Positions 16,977 through 26,065 of a stretch of DNA of 26,207 bases are shown here, one piece after another. How positions within the stretch are numbered: the stretch's first letter is position 1; the number at the start of each line of letters is the position of its first letter. Source of the DNA: Caldilineaceae bacterium (GTDB taxonomy: Bacteria; Chloroflexota; Anaerolineae; Caldilineales; Caldilineaceae); NCBI GenBank assembly GCA_019637645.1, contig JAHBVH010000102.1:1-26207 (forward strand), in the 5' to 3' direction. A program made the translations under genes and the position numbers. The notes under the pieces were generated by a model. It ran no database searches. It saw nothing but the letters and a program-made list of their open reading frames with translations, and had not been told where the DNA came from.

Positions 16977-19370
16977 TTAGGCGCAGCGCACCGTATAGTG
17001 CGTGCCGCTAGTCGTCTTAATTTCCCAGAGCCCAGGGGTGATCTCGGTAGCTGGAATGGCTTGGCCTTGCGCCGTGATGTAAAGTGGCGCAGGGTAGCGT
17101 AGTCGGCACGGACGGCCTTGGTGGGAGATGATAGTAGCACTTTGGAGTTTACCGGCCTGCCAGGTTAGATCCACGGTAAAGCCACCGCGGGCGCGCAGTC
17201 CTTTCACCTGCCCACTTTGCCAAGTGGTCGGCAGGGCGGGCAGCAGGTGCAGTTCACCGGTGTGGCTTTGCAGTAACATTTCGGCGATGCCAGCGGTAGC
17301 GCCAAAGTTACCATCGATCTGGAAGGGGGGATGGGCATCAAAGAGATTGGCATAGACCCCGCCGCCTTCCATGATCACACCGGTCTTTTCGACCAGATTG
17401 AGCATGACACCAAGCATCTTGAGTGCGTGGTCACCATCCAAGAAGCGCGCCCAGAAGTTGATCTTCCAGGCCATCGACCAGCCAGTGCCGCCGTCGCCGC
17501 GCAATTCCAGGGAACGCCGCGCGGCCTGGAAGAGCGCCGGTGTGGCGGTCGGCGTCAGTTGATGGCCGGGGTGGAGGCCAAAGAGGTGCGAGACATGGCG
17601 GTGCTGGTCGTTGGGATCATCCCAATCCACCGACCACTCCTGCAATTGGCCGTGCTGCCCGATCTGGGGTGGATAGAGCCGTGGCAACGTTGCCGCGACT
17701 TGGGCCTGAAAATCCGCGTCTACCCCTAAAATGGTGGCCGCTTCCAACGAGTTGGTTAATAAGTCCCAGATGATCGCCATATCCATGGTCGAAGCAGCAC
17801 TGACTGCCGCGTGCTGACCATCGGGCGTCGTGAACTTGTTCTCCGGCGAGGTGGAGGGCGCGGTCATCAGATACCCCTGCCCATCTTCGATCAACCAATC
17901 CAGACAGAATTCTGCCGCGCTCTTCATGACGGGATAGGCATGGTCGCGCAGATAGGCCAGATCGCCACCAAAGGCATAGTGCTCCCACAGATGTTGACAG
18001 AGCCACGCGCCACCCATGGGCCAGCATGCCCACACCGGATCGCCCTCGCCATAGTCGCCGACTTGGCCGGTATGCCGCCAGAAATCGGTATTATGGTGGG
18101 CCACCCAGCCGCGACAGCCATAGTTGACCCGCGCCGTCTCCGCCCCGTTGACACTCAGCTCCCGCACAAAATCGAGCAACGGCTGATGGCATTCGGCCAA
18201 GTTCGTACTCTCGGCAGGCCAGTAGTTCATTTGCGTGTTGATATTGATCGTATAGTTGCTACTCCACGGTGGCCGAACTAGGTCGTTCCAAATGCCTTGG
18301 AGATTGGCCGGTTGCGTACCCGGGCGTGAACTCGTGATGAGCAGGTAGCGACCATATTGAAAGAGCAAGGTCAATAGATGGGGATCATCGCCCTGTTGAA
18401 AGGCGCGAATCCGCTCGTCGGTGGGCAGTTCAGCGGCAGCCGTCACGCCTAGATCAAGCTCAACCCGACGGAAAAGCGCCTGATGATCGGCGAGGTGTTC
18501 GGCCAACAGAGTGGCATAGGGTTGCGCGGTGAGGGCTGGCAAGGCACTTTTCACCATTTCCGCTACCGCCGCTTGCGATCGACCGGGGATCTGGGTAAAG
18601 TCGATAAAGCCGCTGGCCGCGGTCAGGTAGATCGTCACGGCATCGGCATTGGTCACTTGAAGGCTATCGGCATTGGTGGCGAGTGCACCACCGGTGGTGG
18701 TTATTGTCAGCGCGGCGGCAAAGTTCAGGCCAGGGCCGGTCTCTGCATCGGCATCGATCACCGCGGGCTCAACTCGGCGATAGCTCGGCTCCACATGGGC
18801 CGGACATTTCCCCGTCAACAGGAGGATTGCATCTTTGGCGGTCGTCTGATGGCGCAACGGGCTGGTCAGTTGCGCCGTAAAGGTCAGCTGCCCCGGCTGA
18901 TCACAGCTCAGGCGCAAGATGATCGCTTGGGCCGGTACACTGGCAAAGAGTTCGCGGGTATAGGTAACACCATCTACGGTGTACTTGGTCGTTGCCACCC
19001 CGCGGTCGAGATCAAGTTCGCGGCGATAGGCAGTCGGGCGAGCGCCGTGGGCAAAATGCAAATAAAGGTCGCCGAGCGGTTGGTAGGATTGGGTAAAGGC
19101 CCCTTGCAAGGCTTTGGCCTGCCGGTCCGCGGCTAGATAATCACCGGCTTGGATGGCGGCCCGAAGCGCTGGCAGGGCGGCTTGCGCGCCGGGCGTATTC
19201 CACTGACGGGGCGCGCCCGACCACAAGGTGTCTTCGTTGAGTTGGAGTTGCTCGGTTGCCACGCCGCCAAAGACCATCGCCCCGAGACGGCCATTGCCAA
19301 TCGGCAACGCTTCGACCCACTGGGTGGCTGGTTGGCGATACCAAAGGTTGAGGTTAGATGATTGGTTCAT
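16977..19370 (-). CDS. Glycoside hydrolase family 95 (alpha-L-fucosidase type)
   Basis: 797 residues, full length for GH95. The family uses inversion to remove terminal alpha-1,2-L-fucose, or in some members alpha-L-galactose, from glycans. The order is typical: N-terminal beta-sandwich (about 5-270, with [15 protein letters not shown] and LNEDTLWSG), an (alpha/alpha)6 barrel (about 320-700) and a C-terminal beta domain. Catalytic positions known from Bifidobacterium AfcA are present: [11 protein letters not shown] (Asn376, Asn378), TSPEN (general acid Glu510) and QIDGNFG (Asp686). There is no signal peptide, so it probably acts in the cytoplasm on imported oligosaccharides. The ribosome site is weak. 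It lies 79 bp after the kinase gene, beside a possible operator (19415-19425). Fucosidase against galactosidase activity cannot be told from sequence alone. Confidence 0.94.
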   Translation of the reverse strand: MNQSSNLNLWYRQPATQWVEALPIGNGRLGAMVFGGVATEQLQLNEDTLWSGAPRQWNTPGAQAALPALRAAIQAGDYLAADRQAKALQGAFTQSYQPLGDLYLHFAHGARPTAYRRELDLDRGVATTKYTVDGVTYTRELFASVPAQAIILRLSCDQPGQLTFTAQLTSPLRHQTTAKDAILLLTGKCPAHVEPSYRRVEPAVIDADAETGPGLNFAAALTITTTGGALATNADSLQVTNADAVTIYLTAASGFIDFTQIPGRSQAAVAEMVKSALPALTAQPYATLLAEHLADHQALFRRVELDLGVTAAAELPTDERIRAFQQGDDPHLLTLLFQYGRYLLITSSRPGTQPANLQGIWNDLVRPPWSSNYTININTQMNYWPAESTNLAECHQPLLDFVRELSVNGAETARVNYGCRGWVAHHNTDFWRHTGQVGDYGEGDPVWACWPMGGAWLCQHLWEHYAFGGDLAYLRDHAYPVMKSAAEFCLDWLIEDGQGYLMTAPSTSPENKFTTPDGQHAAVSAASTMDMAIIWDLLTNSLEAATILGVDADFQAQVAATLPRLYPPQIGQHGQLQEWSVDWDDPNDQHRHVSHLFGLHPGHQLTPTATPALFQAARRSLELRGDGGTGWSMAWKINFWARFLDGDHALKMLGVMLNLVEKTGVIMEGGGVYANLFDAHPPFQIDGNFGATAGIAEMLLQSHTGELHLLPALPTTWQSGQVKGLRARGGFTVDLTWQAGKLQSATIISHQGRPCRLRYPAPLYITAQGQAIPATEITPGLWEIKTTSGTHYTVRCA

Positions 19371-19414
19371 AAGGTTCTACTCTAGATGATGCTTTAATAT
19401 TGGATCAGTTTAGA

Positions 19415-19425
19415 GGCATTATGCC
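19415..19425. promoter_or_regulatory. Palindrome before GH95, possible operator
   Basis: GGCATTATGCC is a perfect 11-bp palindrome 45 bp upstream of the GH95 start. It overlaps a CATAAT hexamer that could serve as a -10 box on the minus strand, with TTGCGC 19 bp further up as a poor -35. It is suggestive of a regulated internal promoter but weak. Confidence 0.25.
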
Positions 19426-19449
19426 ATAGATCAGCCTTGCGTGCGCAAG

Positions 19450-20475
19450 TTAGGCTAGCTGTTCCCACAGGATGGCCTGGAGCGCAGGCTCGGCAGTCGC
19501 GAGCCATTCGACCCATTGGCGCATCTCGCCAAGACGATTCAGTTGGATGGGTTGCGTGCCAGCCGCCAAATTGCGCCCCAGCCACCAGATGGTAGAAACG
19601 GCATTGCGGAGCCGGATGAGCCAGGGGATTGCTGTAATCTCGGCGGGTGTTAGCCGATGGTGATGACCATAGCCACGCGCAAAAGCCGCGGCATAGGGCA
19701 ACGGTTGCGGGTTTTCCCATAGGCGCATGCTAAAGACCAAGCCGGCGGCCACATCCATGGCCCGCACATCAAGGCCAGCAAATTCAAAGTCGAGCACCGC
19801 GGTGATCCGGCCCGCGGCATAGAGGGTATTACTAGGTGCATAGTCGCTGTGGATCAGTTGCTGAGGTAACTGGTCATACGCCGTGTCGATCCAGGTGCGT
19901 AAGGCGACCAATTCGCTGCGCAGCCACGCAAATAAGCGCTCATTTTCTGTCGAAGTGGACAAGCCAACTTGGGTTGGGGTCAGCGCATAGGGATTGGGCA
20001 GTTGGGGATGCACTTGCTCGAGCGCGCGATAGGGTGTATAACCCGGCAATGCGGGAAAGGGGTAACGGGCCAAGCCTAGATGTAGTTCACCTAATGCCGT
20101 GCCTACGGCCTCGATCTCATCAACCTGGGTATGATCAGGGGGCCGACCCGGTAGCAAAGGCAGTAACAAGTGTTTCCCCCACGGTGTGTTCAGGAGCCAT
20201 TCCCCTTGGTGCGTTGGCAGGGGTGCGGGAACCCTAAAGGAAAGTGCTTGGGTTTGGAGCCAGTTGAGCAACGCGATTTCAGCAGCCAGTCGGCTCGGAT
20301 CAGGGAGCACCATGAGCGTTTTGAGGGCAAAGTCCCCCGCCCCTGTATGCAAACCGATGATGTGGTTGTTGACCCCACTAGGCAAGACAAAGGCTGTCAC
20401 CGGCGGGGTCAAAGGATAGGCCGCCAACAAAGCCGTGTGTAACGCCGCGTCGAGAATACCTTGTTGATGTGCCAT
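19450..20475 (-). CDS. APH-fold small-molecule kinase (homoserine kinase type II-like)
   Basis: 341 residues. It belongs to the aminoglycoside phosphotransferase/choline kinase superfamily, which transfers the ATP gamma-phosphate to hydroxyls of small molecules. Seen: an N-lobe with LPSGVNNHIIGL and FALKTLM (probable ATP-site Lys52), the catalytic motif LIHSDYAPSNTL (His209, Asp211, Asn216) and LDFEFAG (metal-binding Asp229). The start could be ATG 20475 or the TTG directly before it (20478); GGAG suits either. It sits between the heparinase-like and GH95 genes on the same strand, so a sugar or sugar-derived alcohol is a reasonable substrate guess. Superfamily members also include homoserine, methylthioribose and hydroxylysine kinases. 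Antibiotic resistance is not indicated. Substrate unknown. Confidence 0.82.
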   Translation of the reverse strand: MAHQQGILDAALHTALLAAYPLTPPVTAFVLPSGVNNHIIGLHTGAGDFALKTLMVLPDPSRLAAEIALLNWLQTQALSFRVPAPLPTHQGEWLLNTPWGKHLLLPLLPGRPPDHTQVDEIEAVGTALGELHLGLARYPFPALPGYTPYRALEQVHPQLPNPYALTPTQVGLSTSTENERLFAWLRSELVALRTWIDTAYDQLPQQLIHSDYAPSNTLYAAGRITAVLDFEFAGLDVRAMDVAAGLVFSMRLWENPQPLPYAAAFARGYGHHHRLTPAEITAIPWLIRLRNAVSTIWWLGRNLAAGTQPIQLNRLGEMRQWVEWLATAEPALQAILWEQLA

Positions 20476-20529
20476 CAATAGATGCTCCTACGGTTGAGCA
20501 CAATCGGCCAGCTAGGCCGCCAGTCGGTA

Positions 20530-20577
20530 AGACAGTAGGACAGTGGGACCGTCACTGTACTCACTGTCCTACTGTCT
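20530..20577. repeat. 16-bp inverted repeat directly after the heparinase-like gene
   Basis: AGACAGTAGGACAGTG (20530-20545) and its exact reverse complement (20562-20577) flank a 16-nt loop, ending 2 nt beyond the stop codon (20580-20582) of the heparinase-like gene. No T-run follows on the minus strand. It may stabilise the 3' end of the upstream message or partly attenuate the unit. The arms are built from the same AGACAGT units as 12433-12464. Confidence 0.7.
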
Positions 20578-20579
20578 CA

Positions 20580-22517
20580 CTACCCCGCCGTAAACTGGAA
20601 TGTCCACGCGCCTTGTACCGTCGGCTGGGTCGCCCGCAACACCACCCGCGTGAGCGATTCTCCCCAAGTGCCACCCAGACGCTCATCGGTGATCGGAAGC
20701 CTTTCCGTGGTGACGCTAAAGCGGGCGGCGTCATAGGTCAGTTGACCGTGGCCAGACAGACGGTCAGCCAGGATCAGCCGCTCCTGAAAGTGCAGTACCC
20801 CTGCCGTTGTGATGTCAACGGCACAAGGCGTCACGAGACTGAGTTCGATCAGCGAGGGTGATTGGCGCAGCGCATATTCATCATGGATGGTCACCCTTTG
20901 GCCGCGTTGCAAGGTGATCGTACGCTGCCAGTGGTCGATGGTGGCGGCTGGTGGATAGGCGGCGGCAATATCCAGCGTCAAAGCGGCGCTCGTGTGATCA
21001 GCATGATAAGCCACCGCGTTCGCTTTGTATTCGGCACCCGGTAATTGTTGCACGCCATCGATGGTAGGCAATAGAGAGTGATAGGCCGACTGCATAGTCC
21101 AGATCGCATAGCGTTGTTCGCTAAAAGTCTTGGCTGTATAGGTCTCCACCCCGGCATCGACCACTACTGGTTTTCCGTCCACATAGATCACAAAGTTGCC
21201 AATATCATTATGGTTGTGGCTCTCGGCATTATGGCCCCCTTTGGCCGCAACAAAGAAGCCTTCGGTGCTGCCTGCCTGGTCGCGCGCCACCATCACCTCG
21301 ATCTCAGGCAGCCAGGCATCGCGCGGCAGTGGTGGTGCTGGTGGCATAGGCGGTAGCAGTGGAACCGTAAAGAGCGCGGGGAGACGACGTGCCATGCTTG
21401 TGGGTACGTTGCGCTTTTTGAGCGCCCCCGCTTTCCGCTCGGCGCGCTCATCCGTGCCGCCACTTTGCACCTCTTGACGCTCAGCCAGCCAAGCCCCTAA
21501 ATCTGCCATGGCTTCATCCCCAATCCGCAAACCATAGCGGTAGACCAACATAGCATCGGGGTAGACCAAGGCGGGTGCATCGGCAAAGTTAATGTAATAA
21601 TCGTCGGCAATGTGAACCCGATGGATAAAGCGGCCAATCTCTTGCACCAGTGGATCGCCATAGACATCTATTACGCCGTTGGTCGCGCTGTAGAGAAGCT
21701 CGAGATTGTCGAAGAGGGAGGCCCCGGCCCGCCCCCAATAGCTGGGTCCTTCATCGCAGCCGCCATCGCGCGGATAGGGATCGATAAAGTTATCGACCGT
21801 GCGCAAAAGCTTGAAAACGCTTTCCTGGCGGCGCGCTTCATTAGTCTCGAGCAACAGGGTACAGGCCAGCCAGTTGGAGCAGATCCAGGGGTTCCAGTTA
21901 TTGACGCGGCGGGCTGGGTTGTCAAAGCCCATCCAATTATAGTCATCCCGCTCCAGGCAGGGCGTGAGAATACGGTGATCCACCTCGCGCGCAATGCGCT
22001 CGCGCAACAAGGACCAAACCTGATCGAGCCGGTCGCCCAGCAAATAGCTGGCCCAGGCCAAGAGGGCACCGGTCTCGGCGGCAAAAAGATCGACAATCAC
22101 TTCGCGGGTGTCGGGCAGGCCCTTCCCCGCGGCTTGGCGACTAATATGGGCGGGCACGCCCCAGAAGCTCTCTTCACAGATTGCCCAAATGCCATTCGTA
22201 ATATCATCCAAAAAACGCCCTTGATCTTCCATACACTCGGCTAACACCAGGGTGTTGAGATGGCCGCGCCGTTCAAAGTGGGGAATCTCATAGTTACGGC
22301 GATTGCCATCACGGGCAAATTCTAAAAAGAGGGTAGCCGGTAGCGCCGGCCAGTCATAGCCAAGTAGATCCGCGCCGGCGGTCATATAATGCTGACGAAC
22401 TTGGGCCGCGAGGGCCTCCCAGGCAGACCGGTCATGGATCGTGGGATAGGGTTGCCACTCGGCTTGGGGAATCAATATGGTGCGCAGTTGGTTCAGTGGA
22501 TAACGCTGAGCTAACAT
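20580..22517 (-). CDS. Heparinase II/III family protein (polysaccharide lyase-like)
   Basis: 645 residues. Family members cleave uronic-acid-containing polysaccharides by beta-elimination. The N-terminal half (about 30-345) is an alpha-toroid with the subfamily pattern NNWNPWICSNWLA (about 206-218) and DGGCDEGPSYWGRA (about 251-264). A Pro-rich linker (about 384-398) leads to the beta-sandwich, which carries the family signature SHNHNDIGNFVIYVDGKP (His434, His436, Asp438), then VVDAGVETY (Tyr460) and FSEQRY. No signal peptide is visible, so it is probably intracellular. The ATG has a very strong ribosome site (AAAGGAGG, 22522-22529). It is the first gene of the same-strand block leading to the kinase, GH95, creatininase and double metallo-beta-lactamase genes. 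The substrate is unknown; heparin is only the family name. Confidence 0.88.
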   Translation of the reverse strand: MLAQRYPLNQLRTILIPQAEWQPYPTIHDRSAWEALAAQVRQHYMTAGADLLGYDWPALPATLFLEFARDGNRRNYEIPHFERRGHLNTLVLAECMEDQGRFLDDITNGIWAICEESFWGVPAHISRQAAGKGLPDTREVIVDLFAAETGALLAWASYLLGDRLDQVWSLLRERIAREVDHRILTPCLERDDYNWMGFDNPARRVNNWNPWICSNWLACTLLLETNEARRQESVFKLLRTVDNFIDPYPRDGGCDEGPSYWGRAGASLFDNLELLYSATNGVIDVYGDPLVQEIGRFIHRVHIADDYYINFADAPALVYPDAMLVYRYGLRIGDEAMADLGAWLAERQEVQSGGTDERAERKAGALKKRNVPTSMARRLPALFTVPLLPPMPPAPPLPRDAWLPEIEVMVARDQAGSTEGFFVAAKGGHNAESHNHNDIGNFVIYVDGKPVVVDAGVETYTAKTFSEQRYAIWTMQSAYHSLLPTIDGVQQLPGAEYKANAVAYHADHTSAALTLDIAAAYPPAATIDHWQRTITLQRGQRVTIHDEYALRQSPSLIELSLVTPCAVDITTAGVLHFQERLILADRLSGHGQLTYDAARFSVTTERLPITDERLGGTWGESLTRVVLRATQPTVQGAWTFQFTAG

Positions 22518-22545
22518 GGTTCCTCCTTTTGCTGACGCTGTAAAA

Positions 22546-22659
22546 CTAGGGCTTATTTCTGGGTAACACAGCTTGTCGGCCGCGTACCTGAAAGCCTAGT
22601 GTTTCATAAATCGGACACGCTACATGGGTTGCAAAGCGCAAGAAGCGCGGCGTTGTCAT
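22546..22659 (-). CDS. Possible 37-residue ORF overlapping the EamA stop
   Basis: The last bases of the EamA gene read ATGA, so a second frame starts at ATG 22659 and runs 37 codons to 22546. The product begins MTTPRFLRFATHVACPIYET and is basic, with one Cys and no recognised motif. It fills most of the gap before the heparinase-like gene. An ATGA overlap is a usual arrangement for coupled genes, but there is no other support and chance is likely for so short a frame. Confidence 0.2.
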   Translation of the reverse strand: MTTPRFLRFATHVACPIYETLGFQVRGRQAVLPRNKP

Positions 22660-23579
22660 GTTTGGGATTGGGGCCTTTCCTTGGCGGCCAACAGGGCGCT
22701 GACCAAAATAAAGCCCGCACCAAGCCACTGCCATAACAAAAGCACTTCGCCTAAAAATAGCATCGACCAGGTGACTGACAACATGGTTTCCAGCGACATC
22801 AGCAAGGACATCTGTCCGCTACCTACTCGTTGAATTGCCGCATAAAAACAGAGGCGCGCCAGAAAAGTACTCACTACGGCCAGCACAATCATCATGATCC
22901 AGCCTTGTAGACCAGGCACGTAGAGATCGGCCCCACTCAGCGCCCACCAAACCGTGACGCCAACGGTCGAGATCAAGGCAATATAGTAGGTCACCGCGGT
23001 GGCTGGATATGGACGCAAATACCATTGGGCCAACGCCATCTGAACAGCGAAGCCAATCACTGACAAGAAGACCAAAAAGATCCCGATCGGATCAATGGTG
23101 CCAGCAGGACCGATCAAGAGATAAACCCCCAACAGGGCAAGCCCCAAACGCCAAAAATGAAGGGGAAGGAGCCGCTCGCCACGCAAGGCCAATAGTCCTA
23201 AGACGGCAATCGGGTTCACAGCAAATAACATGATAGCCATGGAGGATTCCAGCCGGGTGAGAGCCCAATAGTAGGTCAGAATATTGATACTACTGGAAAT
23301 GCCCACAATCAAGAGCACCCACAGACCTTGGCGGCTTACCCGTAGATCAACGCCGCGCCCGATGCCGACCACAGCGGCGATCAGCAAGGTCGAAATCCAC
23401 ATACGGCCTAATAACATGGTAGTTGGATTCATGCCCAGGAGAATGGCATGGCGGCTCAGTGGGGTGGCTAGGCTAAAGAGTGTAGTCGCCAAGACAGCAA
23501 GCAGCAGACCACTCCACAGAGGATTGGCATTTGCCGACAGCAGATTGGCGCGAAAAAACAGGGACTTGCTTCTAAGCAT
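22656..23579 (-). CDS. EamA/DMT-superfamily membrane transporter
   Basis: 307 residues with about ten hydrophobic helices arranged as two EamA repeats (about 20-155 and 165-300). The first repeat has the usual N-terminal SGLLLAVLATTLFSLATPLSR pattern and TYYWALTRLESSMAIMLFAVNPIAV; the second has FYAAIQRVGSGQMSLLMSLETMLSVTWSMLFLGE, the Pro/Glu-marked end of an EamA repeat. Members move small metabolites such as amino acids, nucleobases or sugar phosphates, often outward, through the inner membrane. It lies upstream of the carbohydrate block on the same strand, 138 bp from the heparinase-like gene, and has its own probable extended -10 promoter. The ribosome site is weak. The substrate cannot be inferred. 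Confidence 0.9.
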   Translation of the reverse strand: MLRSKSLFFRANLLSANANPLWSGLLLAVLATTLFSLATPLSRHAILLGMNPTTMLLGRMWISTLLIAAVVGIGRGVDLRVSRQGLWVLLIVGISSSINILTYYWALTRLESSMAIMLFAVNPIAVLGLLALRGERLLPLHFWRLGLALLGVYLLIGPAGTIDPIGIFLVFLSVIGFAVQMALAQWYLRPYPATAVTYYIALISTVGVTVWWALSGADLYVPGLQGWIMMIVLAVVSTFLARLCFYAAIQRVGSGQMSLLMSLETMLSVTWSMLFLGEVLLLWQWLGAGFILVSALLAAKERPQSQT

Positions 23580-23662
23580 GAATCGTTCCAGTGGTGATTG
23601 ATTGATCAGCCAACAGGGAGAACGAACCGGAAAGGGTATTCTAGTGGCTGCACGTTGGCTTC

Positions 23663-23671
23663 ATTATATCA
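23663..23671 (-). promoter_or_regulatory. Extended -10 promoter element of the EamA gene
   Basis: On the minus strand TGATATAAT combines a perfect -10 (TATAAT, 23663-23668) with an extended TG one base upstream. No good -35 is present at 16-18 bp. It lies about 85 bp before the EamA start and just beyond the histidine kinase stop at 23728. Confidence 0.35.
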
Positions 23672-23727
23672 TAGACCCAATGTGGAAGCGCTGAATTGCT
23701 AGAGGATAACAGCAGCAGGTAAACTGA

Positions 23728-25959
23728 CTAAGCGGTGATATGCGGTGACACGGTCATCATTGAATCAGAAAGCAAGGCGTTGCGCACTTGCTGAAGTAGG
23801 ACTGCAAAATTGTAGGGTTTCTGCAAAAAGGCCACAATTTCCCTATCCTGAAAATGGTGGCTGACTTCCGTTTCATGATAGCCAGAGGAAAGGATCACCT
23901 TGACCCACGGATCGAGTTGGCGTAAAGCCAGCAAGGTCTCTTCACCACTCATCCCTGGCATTTTCAGATCCAGCAAGATCAATCCGACCTGCGGCTGTTG
24001 ACGAAAATAAGCAATGCCTTCGGGGCCGCTCGCGGCGGTTTGGACCTGAAAGCCAGCTGTGGTGAGCGTATCACTGACCAGTTCACGGACAGCGGCTTCA
24101 TCATCGATCACCAGAACCAGTGGTTTGGTAGCAGGCTCTGGTTTGGCCGCACTCTCGTTTGTACAGATAGCTACGACCTGCGCCGCCACAGCAGGGAAGA
24201 GCAAGGTAAACGTAGTACCAACGCCCAATTGGCTTTGTACTTGGAGATCGCCGCGGTGCGTACGCATGATTCCCAGAGTTGCCGCCAAACCTAGGCCATG
24301 TCCGCTCTTTTTCGTGCTGAAAAAAGGATCAAAAATGCGTGAGAGGGTCTTTTCATCCATGCCACAACCATTGTCACTGACCTGAAGCATCACATAAGCA
24401 CCGGGGGTAAGCGGATGGCCTAGATAGCCGCTAATTTCAGCCGTGGTAAGCAGTTGAGACAGGGTACTAATGCGTACATAGCCACCGCCTTCCTGTAAAG
24501 CTTCAGCGGCGTTGATCACCAAATTCATCACCACTTGCTGGATCTGTCCCCGGTCAGCCTCAATCCACGCCAGTTCATCGGCTAGGTCAAGTTGTAATTC
24601 AGCACGATTCGGAAGGGCAGTTTCGATCAGAGCCGTCGTCTCACGAATCAATTGGCTTAGATCAAGCTGTATGATCTGAAATTGCCCCTTGCCAGCGTAG
24701 GCCAACAGCTGGCGCGTCAAATCGGCGGCGCGCTCCGCCGAGACAATCGCCCGATCAAGGTGCTTCGTGGCAGGCAAGCCACCTTCTAACTTAAATTTGG
24801 CAAGCGAAATTTGCCCCAACATTCCGGTCAACAAATTATTAAAGTCATGAGCAATCCCACCAGCCAATACCCCTAGGCTCTCCAATTTTTGGGTTTGGTA
24901 TAGCCGTTCCTCTTGCAACTTGTCACCCGTAACATCACGGATAATCACTTGAACTTCATCATCCCCACTGGGCAACACCCGTGCTTCATAGTCACGTATG
25001 AGACCCGTTTGCCGATGAGGCATTCGATATTCGTAGATTTGTTCTGCACCAGTTGCCAATGCCTTCGCTGAGGTCGCCATACTAAGCTCAGCTATATCTG
25101 GCGGCAAAATTTCGCTAACGTGCTTACCAATAAAATCCGCACTTGGCATGAAGCGCCCAAAATGCTTAGCTGGTTTGAAATCCGTATAGATGCCATTTTG
25201 TTTGCGCCGTAGCACAATATCAGGAATAGTTTCTAACAGCGCACGATGGCGTCGCGCACTAGCCTGAATAGCAGCATCAGAACGCCGCCGTTCGTAAAAA
25301 AATTGCAGCACGCTATAGGCAGTCAGTAACGCGACAAGAGCCCAAATCAAGTTAGTGCCTCTCAGTAGTCTGGCAACATCATATAAAGCACCAAACCAAC
25401 TGTCAAGGCGTGTATTGGAGGTAGCGTGGAGTGATGCAATCAGCCGGTCTAGCGCTGCATCCAAATCAGTAATTGTCTGGTCCGGCATGAATGGGGCAGT
25501 AGAAGCTTGCGGTTGGGTAGCGAATCCATCAAGCAGGTGCTGAAACTTTCTCCACTCGGATTGGTAGTTTTCTAAAGCTTGGTTCACCTCTACAGCGGAT
25601 CTATCAATACCGCTGTACATGACCCTGAGCATCTGTAGATGGCTGTCAAGTTGATCACGTATTTGGTGATCCACGGCACCATCGTTGTTTAGGGAATAGG
25701 TGCGAACAGCCTCAACAAGTTTGAGATGGGAGTGCTGGAGAAGGGTAACTTTATAAAGGGAGTCATATTCCGAGCGTATCGCGCTTGTTTGTTGCGCTAC
25801 AGCAAGGTATTGGTTCAAGACAAAGATATTCCCCAGCACTGCTATTAATAGAATTAGGGGTAAACTGCCAAGCAAAATAAATTGAGAACGTAAAAAAAAG
25901 CCTAGCAGTGCTCTACGATTAGTTTTTCCCGGCATCACCGACGTACTAAACCCTTCCAC
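23728..25959 (-). CDS. Membrane-bound hybrid sensor histidine kinase with receiver domain
   Basis: 743 residues from a GTG (25959); an ATG eight codons in (25935) is equally possible and neither has a clear ribosome site. Order: membrane helix about 27-49; extracytoplasmic sensor about 50-203, mostly helical; second helix about 204-222; PAS-like domain about 235-345; HisKA with phosphoacceptor His371 in GGIAHDFNNLL; ATPase domain with N box (Asn479, Asn483), SDNGCGM (Asp529) and SGHGLGL; then a C-terminal receiver (about 613-733) with Asp619/Asp620, phosphoacceptor Asp664 in LLDLKMPG, Ser691 and Lys714. No HAMP domain is seen. The AHDFNNLL form is typical of hybrid kinases that phosphorylate their own receiver. 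No partner regulator is in the window, so signal and output are unknown. Confidence 0.92.
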   Translation of the reverse strand: MEGFSTSVMPGKTNRRALLGFFLRSQFILLGSLPLILLIAVLGNIFVLNQYLAVAQQTSAIRSEYDSLYKVTLLQHSHLKLVEAVRTYSLNNDGAVDHQIRDQLDSHLQMLRVMYSGIDRSAVEVNQALENYQSEWRKFQHLLDGFATQPQASTAPFMPDQTITDLDAALDRLIASLHATSNTRLDSWFGALYDVARLLRGTNLIWALVALLTAYSVLQFFYERRRSDAAIQASARRHRALLETIPDIVLRRKQNGIYTDFKPAKHFGRFMPSADFIGKHVSEILPPDIAELSMATSAKALATGAEQIYEYRMPHRQTGLIRDYEARVLPSGDDEVQVIIRDVTGDKLQEERLYQTQKLESLGVLAGGIAHDFNNLLTGMLGQISLAKFKLEGGLPATKHLDRAIVSAERAADLTRQLLAYAGKGQFQIIQLDLSQLIRETTALIETALPNRAELQLDLADELAWIEADRGQIQQVVMNLVINAAEALQEGGGYVRISTLSQLLTTAEISGYLGHPLTPGAYVMLQVSDNGCGMDEKTLSRIFDPFFSTKKSGHGLGLAATLGIMRTHRGDLQVQSQLGVGTTFTLLFPAVAAQVVAICTNESAAKPEPATKPLVLVIDDEAAVRELVSDTLTTAGFQVQTAASGPEGIAYFRQQPQVGLILLDLKMPGMSGEETLLALRQLDPWVKVILSSGYHETEVSHHFQDREIVAFLQKPYNFAVLLQQVRNALLSDSMMTVSPHITA

Positions 25960-26037
25960 TACGAAATTGGCACTGAGTTGGCACTGAGCCTTCCATTATG
26001 AACATGCTACCATGCTTATCATAATGATCTAAATGAT

Positions 26038-26065
26038 ATTATAAAAGAATAATGTAAGGTATCAA
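26038..26065 (-). promoter_or_regulatory. Sigma70-type promoter of the histidine kinase gene
   Basis: On the minus strand -35 TTGATA (26060-26065) and a perfect -10 TATAAT (26038-26043) are 16 bp apart. The predicted start near 26031 gives a leader of about 70-95 nt. The leader holds a direct tandem repeat of an 11-mer (TTGGCACTGAG, 25967-25977 and 25978-25988 on the plus strand) just before the start codon, where a ribosome site would be expected. Confidence 0.5.

Noticed and set aside
19436..19449. CTTGCGTGCGCAAG palindrome at the kinase stop as a terminator
   Set aside because: The arms are only 6 bp, no T-run follows on the minus strand, and the GH95 gene begins shortly after, so termination here is not supported.
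19450..20475. Reading the APH-fold kinase as an aminoglycoside resistance gene
   Set aside because: Only the general catalytic motifs are shared with the superfamily, and the neighbours are carbohydrate enzymes. Nothing points to an antibiotic substrate.
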